From Ktedonobacteraceae bacterium (GTDB lineage: Bacteria; Chloroflexota; Ktedonobacteria; Ktedonobacterales; Ktedonobacteraceae): a stretch of 23,835 bases of DNA. The stretch lies in NCBI GenBank assembly GCA_014896635.1, contig JADBKA010000056.1, forward strand, positions 1-23,835, in the 5' to 3' direction. Below, piece after piece: positions 14,786 to 21,283 of this stretch (the stretch's first letter is position 1; each line of letters opens with the position of its first letter). The notes beneath the pieces are model-generated. The model worked only from the letters and a program-made list of their open reading frames with translations, ran no database searches and was not told the origin of the DNA. The translations under genes and the position numbers were made by a program.

Positions 14786-15490
14786 TCAGGCCACTGGTGG
14801 CGCCGCCTGTGACATATCTTCCTTCTTGAGCATAGCAAAAGCAGCAGGGATGGCTCCGGCGATCCAAAGTACACAGATTAAGTATTTGATTACATTCTGG
14901 AATATAACATTGTGTACCGGGAAAATGAGCATGGTGAGCGGACTGGTGAGAGCAAAAGCCCAGGCGGCCCAGGCAGGGACAAGGCGCAGGCGGCCCAGCA
15001 TGAAACCGATGAATACGGCACTAAGCAGGTGGCCAATGATGTAGATGAGCAGGTAGATGGTCATAACAGTGTCGCCATTGAAGCGCGCCCAGAGCATAGC
15101 AAATTGCGGCGTATTGCCTGCCTGCACGATATCATAGGCCAGGGCGTCAAGCCCCATGAGAGCGGCCCAGGGAATCCAGCCAATCAGGGAGAGTGCCGCC
15201 GAAATTGTGGCAAGCCAGGGCGCGCGCCGCAGGCCGAGCAGCGACATACTCAGGTAGCCCAGTGGCAGGAAAAAGGAAGCGGCCACAGCCCCGATGAAGT
15301 GCAGCGTGTTGCCGGTCGGCCCGGCTACCGCCGTAGCAATGAGAGCCGCGCGGAGATTGTCAGGCCAGGTGACGAGGTAGAGCGTGATACTCAACGGCGC
15401 GAGTATGATGCAGGCCGCCAGGCTCACACGCTGGAATTTGAAAGCAGCGGGCATTGACGCCTGCTCCGAACGAGAAAATGAGAGTTTCAT
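14786..15490 (-). CDS. Six-TM integral membrane protein (DUF4386-like, tentative)
   Basis: 234 residues with six predicted membrane helices (about 22-41, 62-84, 92-112, 142-166, 171-190, 199-220) and short polar ends. Size and layout recall DUF4386-type membrane proteins, but I see no diagnostic motif and the family name is a guess. There are no obvious catalytic residues; single polar residues within helices (His64, His154) are notable. GAAGGA lies about 9 nt before the ATG at 15490. It lies 157 nt downstream of holA on the same strand and converges on the SARP remnant. A hairpin (15515-15545) and a possible -10 box TATACT (15577-15572) lie upstream. Function unknown. Confidence 0.75.
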   Translation of the reverse strand: MKLSFSRSEQASMPAAFKFQRVSLAACIILAPLSITLYLVTWPDNLRAALIATAVAGPTGNTLHFIGAVAASFFLPLGYLSMSLLGLRRAPWLATISAALSLIGWIPWAALMGLDALAYDIVQAGNTPQFAMLWARFNGDTVMTIYLLIYIIGHLLSAVFIGFMLGRLRLVPAWAAWAFALTSPLTMLIFPVHNVIFQNVIKYLICVLWIAGAIPAAFAMLKKEDMSQAAPPVA

Positions 15491-15514
15491 TATACTGTCC
15501 TTCTTTTTTATGTA

Positions 15515-15545
15515 TCACCCATGCGATATTCTACTGCGTGGGTGA
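15515..15545. repeat. 10-bp hairpin between holA and the six-TM gene
   Basis: TCACCCATGC (15515-15524) pairs with GCGTGGGTGA (15536-15545), with one T-G wobble and an 11-nt loop. On the minus strand it follows holA by about 100 nt and precedes the membrane-protein gene, but an A-run rather than a U-run follows. It may be a leader stem or a rho-independent-like stop without a tail. Confidence 0.4.
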
Positions 15546-15647
15546 CGGTGTGCAGTGTTCTATTTATGAGGAGTATAGAATGGGGAGCGTTCTTGAAACG
15601 TTCTGTTGAACCACGAGTTCGGGAGACGGAAGAGTGGAAAGAATCCA

Positions 15648-16694
15648 TCACGAGCCGAATTGCAACACCAGCAGGTCCAGGGCCATCTCAGGCGAAAGAC
15701 GACTGCGCTTGAGCGCGGCATCGGTCGCCAGGAGCTGGCGATACGTGTTTTCCAGTTGCGCCGTGTGAAATTTGCCAAGCTGGCGCAGTGATTTCTCGAC
15801 AAGAAACGGCGCGATACCTAGCGTCGAAGCGATCTGTGCTCCGCGCATGCCTTTTTGCGCCAGCTCCTTCACCAGCAGGAGCGAGCGTACCTGCGTGATA
15901 ATCGTGCTGATGATCTTCAGCGGCGGTTCACCATCGGCCAGCAAATCATGCAAAACGTTCAAAGCCTGCCTGCTGTTGCGCTGTGCCAGGGCGTCGGTCA
16001 GATCGAAGATACGGGCTTCCTGCACCTGCGCTGAGAGTCGGCGTACCTCTTGCTCCGTAATAATACCACCGGGACCGACATACATCGCCAGTTTATCCAG
16101 TTCGTTTGCCAGCAGGCGGAGATGGCCGCCGATGAAATTTGCCAGCAAGGAAGCAGCTTCCGGCGCGATCCTGACGTCGAGACTTTTTGCTCGCTTCGTG
16201 ATCCACTTCTCCAGAGCTGCCCCTTTTGGCACCGTACACAGGATCGCCTTCCCATGCTCTTCTGCGGCCCTGACCAGCGGATGAGTGGCTTCAAGACTCT
16301 CATCGACCAGCAGGATAAACACCGTCCATTCCGGCATCAGTGGAATGTACCCGGCTAATTCCTTCTCGAATCCTGCACGGGTTAGCACGGTCTTGCCGCT
16401 CTTTTTCCCTTTACGGGATTTCCCGCTCTGCCCTTTTGCCGCTGCGTTCCCGTCCCGCTCAGATGAAGCGGTCGCGCTGCTCTCGCCGCGCTTTTTTCTG
16501 GGCAAACCTTCCACAACAACCAGGCGCTGCTCTGTCAGAAAAGGCAGCGTATCGCAGGTGGTGAGGATCGTTTTCAGCTCGGTCTCCTCACCATTATAGA
16601 CATCCTGGTTATACTCAAATTTACCTTGCAGCCGTAGCTGCTTGAGTTGTTCGCGGATGCCGAATTCATCATCGCCGTGCAGAAGATAAAACAT
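15648..16694 (-). CDS. holA: DNA polymerase III subunit delta
   Basis: 348 residues, the family length. The N-terminus MFYLLHGDDEFGIREQLKQL is the typical delta start. VVVEGLPRKKRG, FILLVDESLEA, LEKWITKRAK, SLLANFIGGHLRLLANELDKLAMY, EARIFDLTDALAQRN and the C-terminal collar helices (LRQLGKFHTAQLENTYRQLLATDAALKRSRLSPEMALDLLVL) follow in order. Delta is the clamp-loader subunit that opens the beta sliding clamp during replication; it lacks ATPase motifs, as here. A Ser/Lys/Gly-rich stretch at residues 66-104 interrupts domain I and looks like a disordered insertion. The ATG at 16694 lacks a strong ribosome site. It lies 24 nt after the small membrane-protein gene, so it is probably read from the promoter at 17114-17143. 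Confidence 0.94.
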   Translation of the reverse strand: MFYLLHGDDEFGIREQLKQLRLQGKFEYNQDVYNGEETELKTILTTCDTLPFLTEQRLVVVEGLPRKKRGESSATASSERDGNAAAKGQSGKSRKGKKSGKTVLTRAGFEKELAGYIPLMPEWTVFILLVDESLEATHPLVRAAEEHGKAILCTVPKGAALEKWITKRAKSLDVRIAPEAASLLANFIGGHLRLLANELDKLAMYVGPGGIITEQEVRRLSAQVQEARIFDLTDALAQRNSRQALNVLHDLLADGEPPLKIISTIITQVRSLLLVKELAQKGMRGAQIASTLGIAPFLVEKSLRQLGKFHTAQLENTYRQLLATDAALKRSRLSPEMALDLLVLQFGS

Positions 16695-16718
16695 ATGCTT
16701 AGAAGATCTAGGAATCTC

Positions 16719-17066
16719 TTAGCCGTGTACGCCCTCTTGCGGAGGAGTGCTGCGGCGTGACGTGCGCGCCACAATCAGGTCCATCACAATACCCCCGATC
16801 AGTCCCATGATCATGCAGAGCAGGAGAGAGCCGAAGAAGGCAGCTCCACCGTTGGCCCCGGGCAAGGGTGTATCGAAGATTAGCGTGCCAGCCCAGCCCA
16901 GAATAATGATGAAGCCGATTAATGCGAAAAGGAACGCGCCGAAGACCACCGCCATGCGATTCTTGACACTGCTCAGCCAGTAAACGAGGAAAAGCGATAT
17001 AGGGAGCGCAAGAATGAAACCGAAAATGTCGCCGATAAAAATACCCTGACTATCTATGATTGACAT
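16719..17066 (-). CDS. Small integral membrane protein, three TM helices
   Basis: 115 residues with membrane helices at about 10-31, 38-62 and 74-100, Gly/Ala-rich packing faces (GLIGGIVMDLIVA) and a hydrophilic C-tail (RTSRRSTPPQ). The third helix vaguely recalls GlsB/YeaQ transglycosylase-associated proteins, but the short form and missing motif leave the family open. AGGAAGGTG lies about 5-8 nt before the ATG at 17066, and a very good promoter sits 40-70 nt further upstream. It heads the transcript that carries holA 24 nt downstream. Function unknown. Confidence 0.8.
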   Translation of the reverse strand: MSIIDSQGIFIGDIFGFILALPISLFLVYWLSSVKNRMAVVFGAFLFALIGFIIILGWAGTLIFDTPLPGANGGAAFFGSLLLCMIMGLIGGIVMDLIVARTSRRSTPPQEGVHG

Positions 17067-17113
17067 AAAAACACCTTCCTGGTCACGCGAGATTGAGCGA
17101 AATAGCTACTACT

Positions 17114-17143
17114 ATTATACGGCGGATGTGACGTCTCTGGCAA
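17114..17143 (-). promoter_or_regulatory. Strong sigma-70-type promoter for the membrane protein-holA unit
   Basis: On the minus strand, TTGCCA (17143-17138, five of six consensus) and a perfect TATAAT (17119-17114) are 18 nt apart. The start of transcription is expected near 17107, giving a leader of about 41 nt. A small inverted repeat CTCTG-GCAA-CAGAG (17135-17148) overlaps the -35 box. Confidence 0.65.
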
Positions 17144-17186
17144 CAGAGCCATCCTTCCTCTGGCAGAAAGTGCCACCTCGCCGGAC

Positions 17187-18947
17187 TTAAGAGGCTGTGG
17201 CATCTGCGACGCTGGTGGCGCGTTTGCGCCGTGTAGCCCGCCACTCTTGCAGGCGCTGGCGGATCATTCCCAGCAGCGTGGCGTCCCGCTGGTGAACCTG
17301 GTAGAGCGCCCAGCCGATTCTGGGGAGTTCCAGTACATCCGAGTAAGCCAGGTAGCGACTTTCCCAGGTGGGCTGGAATTTTTGCTTGTAGAAGGTAAGT
17401 GATTGACCACCGGCAGGGCTACCAAAGTAGCAGGTCAATTTATCAATCCCTGACTCAAGCAACGTTTTCTCCTCTTTGTTGAGATTGCTCATTGGGGCCA
17501 GGCCCAGACTGACGATCTCGGCCCCTCTCTTTTTTAAGTATTCGATGGAGCGCGTCATCAAAAGGTCCATCGTACCGGGAGTGCAAACTGCTGCTCGCCG
17601 CATCAGATTCAGCCCCCAGCCATTCCGCCCATAAATCGGAACAAAGCTGGCAAAGGCATGCACCCTGCGACTCTCATCAACGGCCAGAACGTAGAGCTGC
17701 TCGATACTGCTGAACATGGTCAGTCTACCCTGGCTGAAACCCATTTCGGTGCCACCTTTTTTCGCCAGCCAGTGCTGTGAGATCTGCTCCATCTGGAACG
17801 ACAGGTCATGATCATCTACTTGCCCGTGAAAAAAGAGTGCGCGTAACCCGCCGCGTTCGGCGCGCCTGGCTTTGGAGCGAATATTTGCCATTGCCGGGCC
17901 TTGCAGCGTAAAGCGCCGTGTATCAATGATCGCGTCCTCGCCGATTTTGAGCAGGCGGAATCCGGCCTGGCGATAGAGCTGTGCGGTTTCATCGCGTACC
18001 TGCCAGAAGACAATCGTCCAGTCCTGTTCGCCACAAAAATTGACAAACTCCTTTATGGCTCCGGCCAGCTCTTCAGGCGGACCTATCGGGTCACCCGCCA
18101 CGACGGCTGTGCTACCGGCTACGGCGTAGCTGATCACACAGCTTCCTGACTTTGTGAAGAAATAAGATTTATCGTCGTCCAGGGCGCAGTAGGCGATGGA
18201 GTTTTTGCCATAGAGCCGGACGAGCCTGTCGGTGTTCCTGCGCGCTTCCTCTCCACATGGCAAAAATACTGCCACCACCGGACGGAAAATCTGCAACATG
18301 CCATAGACAACGGCGCTCAGACAGAGGATTGGCAACACACGACTGAAGATGAAAGGGCGTGTGTTATAAGGGAAACCATGCAGGTGGGCAAATGTCAGAA
18401 TCGAGATGACAACTCTCTCAATACCGAAGCGGTTAAACAGTGGCTCGAAATCCTCGAAAAGGAAAATAAAACCACCAATGGTATAGAACGTCACAACACC
18501 CAGCCCCAGGATGAGCGCGATATAGCCACGCCATGCTGAGGGTGGGTCGCTCCTGGCCCGGAAGAAGCGCGAGAGAGAGGAGAGCGCCAGCACCAGCAGG
18601 AGAGCAACAATGGTTGCCAGAATAGAACCGCCGCGCCGCACATGTAGAACCGCTGAAAGCAATAAGAGCGCCAGCGTGATGCGCCAGGCGTGCTTCTTCC
18701 CTCGCATCAGGCCATACGAGAGCATGATCAAGAAGAAGCCAACGACGACGATAAAGCTCTGTGCCTGCCAGCGATGTGGTACAATCGGCCAGGCACCTAG
18801 CAGAATACTCCAATCGAGGCGAGGGATAATCGCAGAGAGCATATCTGCCAGTCCCACCAGGCAGATGATAAAGCCGATCACCAGGCGCATAGTCTGCCTG
18901 GTACGGCGCGAAAGAAGCATGTCTGCGCTCTCAGCCTCTATTTTCAT
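17187..18947 (-). CDS. MprF-like phosphatidylglycerol aminoacyltransferase (DUF2156)
   Basis: 586 residues from the ATG at 18947. The N-terminal half holds about six TM helices (about 21-41, 62-80, 88-102, 107-125, 143-165, 203-228). The C-terminal half (about 235-545) is the cytosolic DUF2156/LPG-synthase catalytic domain: a tandem GNAT-like fold with AGDPIGPPEEL (284-294), FVNFCGEQDW, FRLLKIGEDAIIDT, the basic NIRSKARRAERGG (355-367), and the closing LTFYKQKFQPTWESRYLAY (517-535). MprF enzymes move lysine or alanine from charged tRNA onto phosphatidylglycerol, lowering surface charge and raising resistance to cationic peptides. The membrane part is shorter than full MprF flippases (about 14 helices), so flippase activity is doubtful. 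AAAGGAG 5 nt upstream favours 18947 over GTG at 18953. The tRNA specificity is not readable. Confidence 0.92.
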   Translation of the reverse strand: MKIEAESADMLLSRRTRQTMRLVIGFIICLVGLADMLSAIIPRLDWSILLGAWPIVPHRWQAQSFIVVVGFFLIMLSYGLMRGKKHAWRITLALLLLSAVLHVRRGGSILATIVALLLVLALSSLSRFFRARSDPPSAWRGYIALILGLGVVTFYTIGGFIFLFEDFEPLFNRFGIERVVISILTFAHLHGFPYNTRPFIFSRVLPILCLSAVVYGMLQIFRPVVAVFLPCGEEARRNTDRLVRLYGKNSIAYCALDDDKSYFFTKSGSCVISYAVAGSTAVVAGDPIGPPEELAGAIKEFVNFCGEQDWTIVFWQVRDETAQLYRQAGFRLLKIGEDAIIDTRRFTLQGPAMANIRSKARRAERGGLRALFFHGQVDDHDLSFQMEQISQHWLAKKGGTEMGFSQGRLTMFSSIEQLYVLAVDESRRVHAFASFVPIYGRNGWGLNLMRRAAVCTPGTMDLLMTRSIEYLKKRGAEIVSLGLAPMSNLNKEEKTLLESGIDKLTCYFGSPAGGQSLTFYKQKFQPTWESRYLAYSDVLELPRIGWALYQVHQRDATLLGMIRQRLQEWRATRRKRATSVADATAS

Positions 18948-19330
18948 ACCCACTCCTTTGCTTCTATCCCTTCAGGCAAGACCTCGCATATTCTACCATT
19001 ATGCAGAGGTATATGATACTGCATAGGAGATTCTCGTAACTTTTTCCTAATTTTTGTTATGCGCGCTCATCCGATCTCTCTCTGAAGAATGCGAATGCCG
19101 GGTCTGTTCTCTTTTTTTTATTCAGGTTTAGGCCACATAGAGCATAGACGATTCGGTGGGAGAAAACGTCATGTTCTCACTACAGCTTTTTGCAACATCC
19201 TGTAAATTCGCGCGTATATCTGGCGAGAGAGATAAAGCCGCTGCTCCTTTGCAGAGCAAAATGCAAAGAGATCTCAGGTACGGGGAGTTTCATGAGAAGT
19301 CTCTCCGCTTGAGCAATTGCGAGGCGTTGA
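18948..19330. other. Gene-poor intergenic region, 383 nt
   Basis: No gene convinces here. It must hold the promoter of the MprF-like gene (a minus-strand TAGAAT at 18995-18990 is a possible -10, without a clear -35) and that of the DUF4870-like gene. T-runs occur near 19040 and 19112. A 7-bp stem CTTTGCA (19247-19253)/TGCAAAG (19262-19268) is the only dyad I noticed. An open frame of 64-69 codons (19156/19171 to 19365) has no family resemblance and runs into the next gene. Confidence 0.5.
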
Positions 19331-19699
19331 ATGATGCACAAAATGACGACTCTCGGACTCAGTGAACGTGTAGAAAGTGTCCTGGCATATCTGTTTTTCT
19401 GGGTTTCGGGCCTGGTGCTCTTCCTGTTTGAGAAAAATCGTGAGGTACGCTGGCACGCGGCCCAGTCACTGGTGACGTTCGGCATGCTCTCTTTATTGTC
19501 ACTGGCAGCGTCAATCCTGCGAGGGATGTTCCACTGGATACCGTTGTTTCACCTGTTGACGGATTTTGGACTGAGCCTGCTGATCAATGCTCTCTGGTGG
19601 ACAACGATCATTCTGTGGCTGTGGTTGATGGTAATGGCCTGGATACGGCCTCATTATGAGTTGCCAGTTATCGGTCAGTGGGTGCGCCGCCTGGCGTAG
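19331..19699 (+). CDS. DUF4870-like small membrane protein
   Basis: 122 residues. Three hydrophobic segments (about 17-33, 45-64, 80-104) surround the signature FEKNREVRWHAAQSLVTFG (33-51), the K-N-x-x-V-R-x-H-A-x-Q-S pattern of DUF4870/Tic20-like membrane proteins. Function of the family is not established. Start choice: GAGG lies 6 nt before the first ATG (19331); ATGs at 19334 and 19343 are alternatives. Its last 25 nt overlap the 3' end of the convergent DUF92 gene. Confidence 0.85.
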   Translation: MMHKMTTLGLSERVESVLAYLFFWVSGLVLFLFEKNREVRWHAAQSLVTFGMLSLLSLAASILRGMFHWIPLFHLLTDFGLSLLINALWWTTIILWLWLMVMAWIRPHYELPVIGQWVRRLA

Positions 19700-20565
19700 A
19701 GCAGAGAAAGCAGCATAGCGGTGACGCTGCCGACCAGCGTAGCCAGAAAGTTGACGACATCGTTATTGAGCCAGGCAAGCCCCCGCAGTGACCTGGTTCG
19801 TGTGCCACAGGAATGGATGCGCCGCTCGGTCTCCCTGGCGCACAGTGGACAATAGTACATTGCCTGGATAGTTGCTCCCAGCAGACTATCAACCAGGCTA
19901 CCAATCAGTCCCGCGATCAGTGCGAGCCAGGGGATAGCTCGCCGGGTGGGATTAAGCAGGCGGAAAAAAGCGCCTAGAGCCAGTGCGCCTGCCGCGCCTG
20001 CTGCTGTACCGAGCGGGGTCACGCCGCCGGAGGTGCCGGGCTCTACCGGTGCGCCCGTAGTGATCAGGCGTGGCGGGCATGGACTGAGTACACCTAACTC
20101 GGTGGCCCACGTATCGGCGTTTGCGGTGGCAAGCGCCCCGATGTAGCCCGTCTCCAGTAATGAGCGTAAGGCGGGCGAACCGGCGAATGTGTGGCCCAGG
20201 GCCAGGAGTGTGGCCACACCTCCGTTTGCTGTAGCTTGCGCGAAATCTCGTTGTGTACCTTTGCTGAATTTATCAGAGGCAGTATGTTCTTTTTCCCGCT
20301 TCCGCCAGTGTGAAAGCAAGCTGGATGAGGTGAAGAAAAAAATCAGTGCGAGGCCCCATGACCATCCTCCTAGCCCGAAAGTCATGGTCCCGCTAAGAAT
20401 AGCGCCAAGCACCCCGCTGCGTGTCAGGGCTTTGCGCCTGTATGCCAGCCAGCCAATGCCGCTGCTGAAGAGCAGACCGAGTAACAGTCCTGGCAAGTTC
20501 TTGAACAGCCAGGCTGAAGGTTCCCTGCTCCCCTTTTTTCCATCAAAGTTTTTAAGAGCTGTCAT
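19675..20565 (-). CDS. DUF92 family membrane protein (VTE6/phytyl-phosphate kinase-like)
   Basis: 296 residues, an integral membrane protein with about six to seven helices. DUF92 signatures are in order: RDFAQATANGG (106-116), ANADTWATELG (148-158), PGTSGGVTPLGT (176-187), DSLLGATIQ (226-234) and NNDVVNF (267-273). A Cys cluster CPLC (239-242) with HSC (251-253) before the last helix may bind metal. Plant VTE6 and cyanobacterial relatives phosphorylate phytyl or other prenyl phosphates with CTP, so a prenyl-phosphate kinase role is plausible; in this organism it is inference. AAGGAG lies 7 nt before the ATG at 20565. It follows the RusA gene on the same strand after a 102-nt spacer and overlaps the convergent DUF4870-like gene by 25 nt. 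Confidence 0.92.
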   Translation of the reverse strand: MTALKNFDGKKGSREPSAWLFKNLPGLLLGLLFSSGIGWLAYRRKALTRSGVLGAILSGTMTFGLGGWSWGLALIFFFTSSSLLSHWRKREKEHTASDKFSKGTQRDFAQATANGGVATLLALGHTFAGSPALRSLLETGYIGALATANADTWATELGVLSPCPPRLITTGAPVEPGTSGGVTPLGTAAGAAGALALGAFFRLLNPTRRAIPWLALIAGLIGSLVDSLLGATIQAMYYCPLCARETERRIHSCGTRTRSLRGLAWLNNDVVNFLATLVGSVTAMLLSLLYARRRTH

Positions 20566-20583
20566 GGGTCACTCCTTATGAGC

Positions 20584-20654
20584 ATTGATGGTTTTTCTGT
20601 TACATATCAAGGGCATCAATAGTTTTATTCTAGAGAGCAGAAGGCGCATTGATG
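20584..20654. repeat. Three copies of ATTGATG (two direct, one inverted)
   Basis: ATTGATG occurs at 20584-20590 and 20648-20654, and as its complement CATCAAT at 20614-20620, with start-to-start distances of 30 and 34 nt. All lie in the 102-nt spacer upstream of the DUF92 gene. Near-integral helical spacing fits a regulator-binding cluster, but a chance origin is possible for 7-mers. Confidence 0.25.
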
Positions 20655-20667
20655 GACTGGTTTGCTT

Positions 20668-21129
20668 TCATGAGAGGAGCACATACTCCTGGTCGAACCG
20701 CCAGTCTGGGAGAGCCTCCAACTCAACGTAGAGATGGGGATGGAGTGGATCTATATGCTTTGTCAGGTGAACATCGACAACGCGGTTATCGTTCAACCCC
20801 AACGACTCGCAGAGTGCATCCTGTGTGATTTTCAGTCCCCCATCCAGGTCGCGTTTGAGCGGAGTTGTGAAATAGAAGTCTAAGAAAAGCGCCAGGTAGC
20901 TCTGGCGGAACTGCTGGCGCAGCGCCTCGTGCAGCGTGCCTTGCTGCTCAAGAGATCGTAGTATAGCACGTACCTGCTGCTTGAAGCGTCGCGCGATGGG
21001 AGTATTGACGCGGTGTCCGGCAATTGTGGCATATTGTTCGTTTATACTTGGAGGAAGAGGAAGCGTGAGACGAAGTATGGAGGGGGCCGGTCGTGATCGC
21101 TCTCTCCTGCTCGCGGACTGCTCTTGCAT
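20668..21129 (-). CDS. RusA-family Holliday junction resolvase
   Basis: 153 residues; RusA-type resolvases are about 120-150. The N-terminal LTLPLPPSINEQY block (21-33) and the catalytic RDLDGGLKITQDAL (93-106: Asp94, Asp96, Lys100) with LNDNRV (Asp114) match the acidic triad of RusA, which dimerises and cuts four-way DNA junctions with Mg. The first 16 residues are Arg/Ser-rich extra sequence. AGGAG lies 6 nt before the ATG at 21129. RusA genes are usually prophage-borne, but no phage gene flanks this one: neighbours are DUF92 and the zinc-ribbon/MutL-like unit, so it seems a settled chromosomal copy. It is divergent from the zinc-ribbon gene across 154 nt. Confidence 0.88.
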   Translation of the reverse strand: MQEQSASRRERSRPAPSILRLTLPLPPSINEQYATIAGHRVNTPIARRFKQQVRAILRSLEQQGTLHEALRQQFRQSYLALFLDFYFTTPLKRDLDGGLKITQDALCESLGLNDNRVVDVHLTKHIDPLHPHLYVELEALPDWRFDQEYVLLS

Positions 21130-21238
21130 AGGTCGCTCCTGTGTATAGTACTTTTGGATAGTTACATTGTGTGTATTGTATCATATGAGCATGCCTTATT
21201 TGTACTGTTATTGCCGTCGTTAAGGGAATGGCAGAGAA

Positions 21239-21247
21239 TGGTATACT
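21239..21247 (+). promoter_or_regulatory. Extended -10 promoter candidate for the zinc-ribbon gene
   Basis: TGG directly followed by TATACT (21242-21247) gives the extended -10 pattern TGn-TATAAT-like. There is no good -35 at 17 nt. The start of transcription would be near 21254, about 30 nt before the GTG start at 21284. Confidence 0.4.
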
Positions 21248-21283
21248 GCTGAAAGCAAGGCCTGGCGAAAGTGAGGAGTTTTT

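Noticed and set aside
19156..19365. 64-69 codon frame upstream of the DUF4870-like gene (a GGGAG lies before an ATG at 19171)
   Set aside because: No domain, odd composition, and it overlaps the start of a well-supported gene by 35 nt.
20668..21129. Prophage indicated by RusA
   Set aside because: No integrase, capsid, terminase or replication genes of phage type anywhere in the window.
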